Positions 56,424 to 64,000 of a stretch of DNA of 64,000 bases are shown here, piece after piece. The position numbers and the translations under genes were made by a program. The notes beneath the pieces were generated by a model. That model did not search any database and was not told the DNA's origin. It saw only the letters and a list, made by a program, of their open reading frames with translations. Origin of the DNA: Mercurialis annua (lineage: Eukaryota; Streptophyta; Magnoliopsida; Malpighiales; Euphorbiaceae); the NCBI RefSeq assembly GCF_937616625.2, contig NC_065576.1, positions 48,604,128-48,668,127 of the forward strand, in the 5' to 3' direction. How positions within the stretch are numbered: position 1 is the first letter of the stretch; each line of letters begins with the position of its first letter.

Positions 56424-58492
56424 TCACTCTTCCTCTGGATGGGTCGCTCCCTCCTTTGGACCAATCGTATCTTCCGGAATCTTGTCCTCCAAAGTTTCCT
56501 CGATTACATCAGAAGCAGAGGGATCTTGATCCTGAGCATCAGAAAGATGAGAGTCTGGGACTAATACCAAAGCTGTCTCTGACGCGGAGGATTGACCCAG
56601 AGGACCCTTGTCACTACCAGCATCTGGGTCAGAACCCGATAATTTCTCAGGAGGATCTACAGCATCTTTCACACCTTCGCTGATAACATCAGAAGGAAGC
56701 ACCGGTGATACAGACGACCCAGCTTTCTTGGCAGCCACCTTAGCCGCAACGCGTTGACCCAGAGCCCGGAGGTCAATTGACAGAAACTTGTTGATGTCAT
56801 AGTCGGGATAGTCTTCACGTACTATCTTGATCACGGTGGCACAAAAGTCAGTCAAGCATCCGCTCACATAAATATTTGCATCCCTTTTGTTATTCTGCTG
56901 CTCTTGAGACAACCTCTCACATGTAGCCTGAAGCTGCAACAACGTAGCTTCACGGTCAGAAACTTTCTTCTCTAGGATCTTAACACGATCCAGGGCTGTT
57001 TGATGCTGCTTGTTCAGCTTCGTCCTCTCCGCAGACATAGAGTCCCGTAATGCAGCCCTCTCTTTCTCATGCCTCAACTCCAACGCCGCAGTCTCCTCCA
57101 CCTTGCGACGGACCACGGCATTCCCTTGAATAAGCTGAAAACAAGAAAATAAGGGATGAGGAAAGAGAAGACACTAAAAGGTCACAGAGAAAAGAAACCA
57201 GAAGAAATGAATACCTGCAGCAAGGCAGAATCAATCCGGTCACAAGCACCTGACCCAGTACAACTGTCCCAAACTTCCATATCCTTCGGAAATTGCACAA
57301 ATTGAGAAAACAAAGCACCCACCTCAGAAGAAGAAGCCGACAGCCCCTCAACATTCTGCTCCAACCACTCTCTAGGATTGGGACAGGCATCTAAATTTTT
57401 CTTAAGGCGTTTCGCAAGCCCCTGTCTGGTTCGGTCACGGAGATCACGCCCTTTCTTGCTAGAGGAAGCCGGAAGTCCAGTCTCAACGCCCTTCTCAATC
57501 TTGACAGAAGGACGAGGAGGCAAGGATGCAGGACGAGACCCAGTAATGACAGCAGAATCATCATCAAAAGACAGAGTCAAAGCATCAAGAAAGTCCTCCC
57601 CCATTCCTGCAAAGGCAACACGCATAAATAAACATCTAAATATAATAAAAGCAAAACAAGGACTAACAAGAAGCATACCCTGAGACGCAGACGTCAAATC
57701 TACAAAAGATAGAGGTGAAGGAGAACGGCAAGACTGGGACAGGGTACCATCACTCTCAAGAGGCCCCTCAATCACAGTACGAGGAGGCAACTCAATATGA
57801 GGGAACTTACGGTACAAGTACCTATCCACTAGGTCACAACAATCAAATAACTGAGACTGGGCATTATCCACTAAAGAATCTAGGGCTTCTGAGTCAGTAA
57901 CGCATAGGGGAGAAAAAGATAGGGACTCAGACTCATCCACCCAGTCACAGGGGAAGTTAGCAAAAGCACTATCGTGACCCACAACAAAGAAAGAACGTTG
58001 CCAACGCTTAGTAATCTTTGGCAGAGCGTCAATCAGACGTTTACCTCGATGAGCAGCCAAACGATGATAAAATTCATTACTCCTACGCGTTATGAAGAAA
58101 AGCTCATTCAACATACCCAAAGAAGGAGACAGGCCTCTGTCACAGACTAACTCAATAAAGCAACACAAGACACGAATGGCGTTTGGATGGATCTGACCTA
58201 AGGGAATCCCATAGTCTTTAACAAAAGACTCAATCAAAGGATCTAAAGGGAAACGTAGGCCACAACGGAATTGCTCCTTATAAACGATTACCTTGCCATC
58301 TCCCACATTCTCATTAGCACTCATACGAGCACCACAGACTGAAAGAGAATAAGCAACTGGAATACCAAAATCATCACGAATTTCACCCAAAGACTCTCTA
58401 TCAATATTAGTGACGAACGAACTTAAAGAATTGCGATAATCAACGGCAGCGCCAGATGAAGGGAGAGACACAGAAGACCTAGTACGAGTCAT
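56424..58492 (-). CDS. Antisense three-exon accessory gene of the outer element
   Basis: Exons 58492-57679, 57606-57215 and 57134-56424 on the minus strand join in phase to 638 residues with GT-AG introns (phase 1, then phase 0), the same phases as in the inner element. Exon 1 carries the globular region (CGLRFPLDPLIESF, PLGQIHPNAIRVL) resembling Transposase_28 (PF04195, by recall). Exon 2 has a Ser/Lys-rich basic stretch (SSSKKGRDLRDRTRQGLAKR). Exon 3 encodes a long coiled coil (ELRHEKERAALRDSMSAER to ATCERLSQEQQNN) and an acidic, Ser-rich tail. There are no stops. The third exon begins with LIQ, matching LIN at the inner exon 3. Function unknown; conservation of the exon plan argues for selection at protein level. 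Confidence 0.8.
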
Positions 58493-58883
58493 ATCTAGTA
58501 TGGAAAATCAAGAAAGTAGACGAAGCTTACCTGGAAACCACAAGGAAGAAAAATAATAATGGCAGCGAAGAAAAGCAAGAAAATTTCGGAAGCAATCAGC
58601 AAAGAACGAGATAGAAGAAAATGGAAAGAAAAAAGAAGAAGAAGAAATTTAAAGAAGATTTAGGTAACCGTGACAGCAGTTACTAGGATACAAACGTGGC
58701 GGACATTCAGGAACATGAAATGATGGCAGTTTGAATTTTGAAAAACGAAATTGAAAAGACAAGGGAGGAAGCAGTTACTCCCAACGGGCAAAAAAAAAAA
58801 AAAAGCAAAAGCGTACCACGAGAAACAGGCCCAAACGAATGGCCCGGACCAACAAGCATAAATACTTGAGAGACACAATCTTT

Positions 58884-58896
58884 AGGGAGGGACTAA
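58884..58896 (+). promoter_or_regulatory. Polypurine tract of the outer element
   Basis: AGGGAGGGACTAA directly precedes the 3' LTR. Confidence 0.8.
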
Positions 58897-59309
58897 TGAT
58901 GGATATCACACCCGAAACAGTACCAGAAGACAGTGGCATGACACAGATCCAGAACGGATAGGACCAGTCACAGGTCCTTGACCCAGTACTTAACGATAAC
59001 TAACTAATAGCTCGGATAAGTCCAGCTTCCCTGAAGATCAGGGATAAGGACGAAGAACATCTCATCATATCCAGAAGATGAGATCAGAATAAAGGAGAAG
59101 ACTCCTAGTACAGCACAATGACTATGGTGTATATAAACCAAGCCCTAAGTCAGGTAAACCTAATTTCACTCATATTCACTCTCAACACTACTCCAAACTA
59201 TCTGACTTAGGCATCGGAGGGTATTCGAGCCAACACCGGCTCGAATCCTTCTAACCTATCTTCTTTTGTAGGTTGGATCAAACTCAGACCGGCAGTTCAA
59301 GAACCATTA
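58897..59309 (+). repeat. 3' LTR of the outer element (413 bp)
   Basis: It reads identically to 39249-39661, begins TGATGG and ends CCATTA, followed by the CTATA duplication. Its TATATAAA promoter points toward the ABCB gene about 360 bp away. Confidence 0.93.
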
Positions 59310-59314
59310 CTATA

Positions 59315-59666
59315 CACATATAATGTTCAAAGGGAATATTGCCTCATTGCTCAATGTAGATTCTCAATCACAATCTACACAATATGACTCCTTATAATAC
59401 CAAAATTATTAATGGCAAATAAGCTGTTGGAATTATACAACTTAACATCCTGACAGCAACATCGTATACTAGTAGTTGCCGGCTAAAATCTTAAACATAT
59501 GTCTTACTCCTATGGCATCAAATATCCAAGCCAAACTACAAAAAACAATAGCACACGACCATTTTCTTGTTAGCCTTAACAATGTTGATTATTTTGCCTA
59601 TGGACACAGAAGTATCAACATAAATTGCAGAAATCGCGTCTCGGAGAACCTGATTCGGAAACTGAA
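59315..59666 (+). promoter_or_regulatory. Residual promoter and 5' leader of the ABCB gene
   Basis: Only 352 bp separate the retrotransposon from the chosen ATG. The region is moderately AT-rich with no clear TATA box. Any promoter elements beyond it now lie 20 kb away on the other side of the nested insertion. Confidence 0.45.
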
Positions 59667-62600
59667 ATGGGGAGCTTGTTTCGGTACACTGATTGGATAG
59701 ATAAATTGCTGATGTTAATCGGAACTTTGGGCAGCATTGGAGACGGATTGTTGACACCACTTAATATGTATACTCTGAGTGGTTTGTTCAATGAATATGC
59801 TACTTCTGAATCTGGTTCTTCTGTAACTCTTACCATTGAAGTTGTAGACAAGGTATGCGTAGCTATGAACTTTTTAGCCTGATTTTATTTTGGCCATGGC
59901 TCTGTTTAGTTTGGCACAGTTGCTAACTAGCTATGTGCCTTGCTTTTTGTACGACAGTATTCGCTCAGGCTGCTGTATTGTGCTACTTTTGTCGGAATAT
60001 CTGCTTTTCTAGGTATGTTTAGTTTCTGAAATATGCAATTTGCATTACATGTAGCTAGAGATATAGTTTTGTCAAGTCAGTTCGTCGCGTAAAATTATGA
60101 GCGTTTTGGTGTATGTATAACATTTTGCGTTATTGAGTTGGAGTGTTGGACATCCAATCACATTTGAGTTGAGTTAACAGTTCACTATGTAGGATTATGA
60201 TTTTTCCGTGTGTGTATGATGTTGGTGTATTGAGTTGATATATTAACAATTTTTTTGATTGGATGGAAAACTCAACAACATCAGAAAGTTTATAGTCCTA
60301 TATGGCGAACTAGGTTGACACGGGCCTTTCTCGTTCGATCTTCTTATAGTTTTGACGCGGTATCTATTGACAATCTTGCAGAAGGGATTTGTTGGACAAG
60401 AACAGCAGAGAGGCAGGCATCTAGAATGAGAATGGAGTACTTAAGATCAGTCCTGAGGCAAGAAGTTGGATTCTTCGACAAGCAAGCTACTTCTAACAGC
60501 AACTTATTCCAAGTTATCTCTGCCATTTCTTCTGATGCTCATTTAATCCAAGATACCATAGCCGATAAGGTTTTGAAATCGTAAATAGCATCACTTTGGC
60601 TCCTACATACTAATTGATTATCGTCATGTACTATGAAACTAATCAACACATTTTTTTTCCTGCAGATACCGAATTTACTTGCTCATCTATCGTCATTCAT
60701 CTTCGCTTTCGTAGTTTCCTTTATACTTTCTTGGCGATTGGCATTGGCAACGCTGCCATTCGCGATCATGTTCATAGTTCCAGGGGTTTTATTTGGGAAG
60801 CTACTAATGAACATAGGGGGGAAAGCAAAAGATGCCTATTCAGTAGCAGGAGGAATAGCAGAACAGGCAATCTCATCGATTCGTACAGTGTATTCATATG
60901 TCGGAGAGCATCAAACATTAGAAAGATTTGGAAATGCACTTCAGAATAGTACGAAGCTTGGTATAAAGCAAGGTTTTGCAAAGGGATTGCTGATAGGAAG
61001 CATGGGAATGATTTTTGCAGCTTGGAGTTTTTCGGCTTGGGTTGGTAGTTTTCTTGTTACCGAAAAAGGAGAAAAAGGCGGTCCTGTTTTCGTGTCAGGA
61101 ACCTGTGTCATCTTGGGAGGAATGTGAGTTCTTCATTGGGTTTTACCTGTTTTTTCCCTTAAATTCTTGATTATCATATACCTGACAGCTGCATATTGTA
61201 TCATCAGATCCCTCATGAATGCACTTCCGAATTTAACTTTCCTATCAGAAGCAACAATTGCTGCTATCAGAATGAATAAGATGATCGATCAGATTCCGGT
61301 GATAGACAACGAAGATAAAAAGGGGAAAATCCTGCCACATATCAGGGGAGAAATTGAATTTAAGGAGGTGAAGTTCAGCTATCCGTCACGGCCAGATTCC
61401 CCGATTTTGAAAGGATTGAATCTTAAAGTGCAAGCAGGTAAGACAGTAGGTCTTGTTGGAGGCAGTGGTTCAGGTAAATCCACAATTATATCTCTGCTAG
61501 AAAGATTTTATGATCCTGTAAGTGGAAATATTCTCATTGATGGATGCAAAATAAAGAAACTTCAGCTGCAATGGTTGAGATCCCAAATAGGACTTGTTAA
61601 TCAGGAGCCTATTCTCTTCGCAACATCGATAAAGGAGAACATTCTTTTCGGAAATGAAGAAGCGTCGATGGAATCCATCGAAAGAGCAGCTAAGGCTGCA
61701 AATGCTCATGACTTCATTTTGAAGTTACCTGATGGATATGAAACTCAGGTAATCAATGTTTCGTCAAGCGCTTCTAAAACTTCGAAACTGTATATTTATA
61801 AATTATAACCTTTTCTTTTCAGCATTTCTGTTTTGGTACTCCATAGGTCTCTCTCATTTATAAAGTTATTTCCTGACAAGAATTTTAACATAGAAAAGTA
61901 ATGTAAATGCTTCAGGTAGGGCAATTCGGAGCTCAATTATCAGGAGGACAGAAGCAGAGGATTGCAATAGCTAGGGCTTTAATCAGAGATCCGAAAATTC
62001 TATTACTTGATGAAGCAACAAGTGCTTTAGATGCAGGGTCCGAAAAACTAGTACAACAAGCCTTGGACAGGGCTTCTGTAGGGAGGACAACAATAGTGGT
62101 TGCACATCGCCTTTCTACAATCCGGGATGCTGATTTGATAGTTGTTCTTGAATCAGGTAGAGTGATAGAATCAGGATGTCATAATGAACTCATCCAGTTA
62201 AACGAAGGAGAAGGTGGAGCCTATAATAAAATGGTGCAATTGCAGCAATCAACAACACAAGATGAAGCCTCTTATCCTTCGTATAGTCCAACCGAAAGGA
62301 TTAACCACCGCAATATGCCTACAAGTGCGAGATCAAGCTATCAAAGCAGTCCTGCTAATGCTTTCAGCCCTGTCTTTCCAATTAGCATACCACACTCAGT
62401 TGAAATTTATACTTCTGATGAAGAAAATGATGATAGCCACCTAAAGAAATCTGTTCATCCATATTCTTCGCAATGGAGAATACTGAAAATGAATGCTCCT
62501 GAATGGAAGAGAGCATTACTCGGATGCATTGGTGCTGCAGGTTTCGGAGCAGTTCAACCGGCTCATGGTTATTGCTTAGGATCTGTTGTTTCAGTTTATT

Positions 62601-64000
62601 TCCTTTCTGATAATTCCAAAATCAAATCAGAAACCAGAACCTATTGCTTCATCTTTCTAGCCTTTGCTGTTATCAGTTTCTTTACCAATCTTCTCCAGCA
62701 TTACAATTTCGCAGTCATGGGAGAACGATTGATCAAAAGAGTACGCGAAAAAATGCTCGACAAAATATTCACATTCGAGGTTGGTTGGTTCGATGAAGAT
62801 GAGAATACTAGTGCAGCCATTAGCGCTCGTCTAGCTACCGAGGCACAATTGGTTCGATCCCTTATTGCAGAACGTATGTCATTGCTTGTTCAGGTTTTCT
62901 TTAGTACTTCTATCGCCTTTGTGGTCGGTCTGTTGATCACATGGCGAGTAGCCATTGTTATGATTGCCATCCAACCACTACTTATCGGAAGCTTTTACTC
63001 GAGAAGTGTTCTAATGAAAAGTATGTCTTACAGAACTCGAAAAGCTCAGACTGAAGGGAGCCAACTTGCAAGTGAAGCTATCATAAATCACAGGACTATC
63101 ACTGCATTTTCGTCGCAAAAGAGGATACTCAAACTCTTCAAAAGAACAATGAAAGATCCGAGAAAAGAAACGATAAAGCAATCATGGATTTCGGGTTTTG
63201 GTCTAATGAGCTCGCAGTTTCTTACGACAGCTTCCGTAGCTATAACATTTTGGTACGGAGGAACATTAGTAGCTCACGGAACTATAACTTCGAAACGCCT
63301 CTTTCAAGTGTTCTTCCTGTTAATGAGTACAGGAAAGAGCATTGCAGATGCAGGGAGTATGAGTTCTGATATAGCAAAAGGCAGTGATGCAGTCAGATTA
63401 GTTTTCGCAATTCTCGACAGGAAAACTGAAATAGAACCTGATGATCCTAGCGGAGTTAAAGCTAGAAGAAATACGAAAGGCAACATCGAGTTCAAGAACG
63501 TATGCTTTTCGTATCCAGCGAGGCCTAATCAAATGATCTTCAAGGACTTGAGTCTGAAAATTGAATCAGGAAAAATAACAGCACTTGTAGGACAAAGTGG
63601 TTCAGGAAAATCTACTGTCATTGGCCTAATTGAGCGATTTTATGATCCGCAAAGTGGATCGATTATGATCGATGGATACGATATCAAGAGCTATAATTTG
63701 AGAAAGTTGAGATCACACATTGCATTAGTGAGTCAAGAACCGACTCTTTTTGCAGGAAGTATTCGGGAAAATATTGTGTACGGCTGTGAAGAAAATGTGA
63801 CAGAAGGTGAAGTCAGAAAAGCTGCAATTCTTGCCAATGCACATGAATTCATAAGGTACATATTATGCATATCTCATTTGATTATTTCTTTTCTTTTGGG
63901 TAAATTATGTCACAGTTTTAAAAATAACTATGTTAACAATTGAGAATTACATTCAATTAGTAAAAACTAATACTGATTTTATATCTTTTTACTAGACATG
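59667..64000 (+). CDS. ABCB (MDR/P-glycoprotein-type) transporter, 3' end beyond the window
   Basis: Exons 59667-59852, 59958-60012, 60382-60569, 60666-61123, 61208-61748 and 61916-63855 join in phase; the last donor is at 63856 and the gene continues past the edge. The start [10 protein letters not shown] matches the family; an in-frame TTG upstream is not a start. TMD1 is followed by NBD1 with Walker [11 protein letters not shown]-loop NQEPILF, signature LSGGQKQR, Walker [13 protein letters not shown] and H-loop VAHRLST. After a Ser-rich linker come TMD2 and NBD2 with Walker [10 protein letters not shown] and SQEPTLF; NBD2's signature lies outside. It resembles the plant multi-drug-resistance-like ABCB8/15-22 group. 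Full-size ABCBs pump organic compounds, some of them auxin, across the plasma membrane. No lesion is seen. Confidence 0.9.

Larger units (their letters stand above)
39244..59314 (+). mobile_element. Outer Tat-lineage Ty3/Gypsy retrotransposon carrying a nested relative
   Basis: A 5-bp target duplication CTATA (39244-39248, 59310-59314) brackets 413-bp LTRs that read as identical. Without the nested insert the element is about 10.1 kb: LTR, PBS, gag-pol, a spliced antisense gene, polypurine tract, LTR. The dual RNase H (a second archaeal-type domain before integrase) and an extra antisense gene after integrase are characteristic of the Tat lineage. Its pol frame was intact when the inner element arrived, so it was recently competent or nearly so. 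It is now split within the first RNase H domain. Confidence 0.93.

Overview
This is a 64 kb piece of a plant nuclear genome, most likely a eudicot. The evidence is AT-rich intergenic DNA, intron-containing genes of plant-specific families (TERMINAL EAR1-like, KDEL-tailed papain-type protease, plant ABCB transporter), a plant U6 gene with its upstream sequence element, and Tat-lineage Ty3/Gypsy retrotransposons. I cannot name the species. There are no prokaryotic features.

Layout. At 1-71 is the 5' end of a minus-strand gene. At 943-5313 is a decayed D-cysteine desulfhydrase 2-like gene with four apparent lesions. From 5.3 to 13.9 kb is gene-free DNA holding MITEs and one 1.07 kb foldback Mutator-like element. 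At 13973-16341 is an apparently intact TERMINAL EAR1-like RNA-binding gene. At 17.9-20.8 kb is a 5'-truncated LINE with an uninterrupted 935-codon reverse transcriptase frame. From 20.8 to 31.5 kb is gene-free DNA with SINEs, MITEs, a giant foldback element interrupted by a Stowaway MITE, and a 1.6 kb Mutator-like element with a perfect 9-bp target duplication. A U6 snRNA gene (31764-31865) lies about 200 bp beyond that. Minus-strand genes follow: a KDEL-tailed cysteine endopeptidase (34669-32858) and a 64-residue conserved protein (38246-37494). The window ends inside a plus-strand ABCB transporter gene (from 59667).

Between the small gene and the ABCB gene sits a 20 kb nested retrotransposon (39244-59314). 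The outer Tat-lineage element has two 413-bp LTRs that read as identical and a CTATA target duplication. Its RNase H region is split, in phase, by a second related Tat element (LTRs 613 bp, one mismatch, GGGAA target duplication). Each element has a single gag-pro-RT-RNaseH-RNaseH-INT frame. Downstream of integrase, each also has a three-exon gene on the opposite strand with matching intron phases and a Transposase_28-like N-terminal region. The outer pol additionally carries a likely 62-bp spliceosomal intron inside the integrase coding region, with a perfect TACTAAC branch point. The inner element lacks it. These two features, the sense-strand intron and the conserved antisense spliced gene, are the most interesting part of the window.

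All homology statements come from reading motifs by eye. LTR identity, TSDs and exon boundaries were also read by eye and need confirmation by alignment and RNA data.
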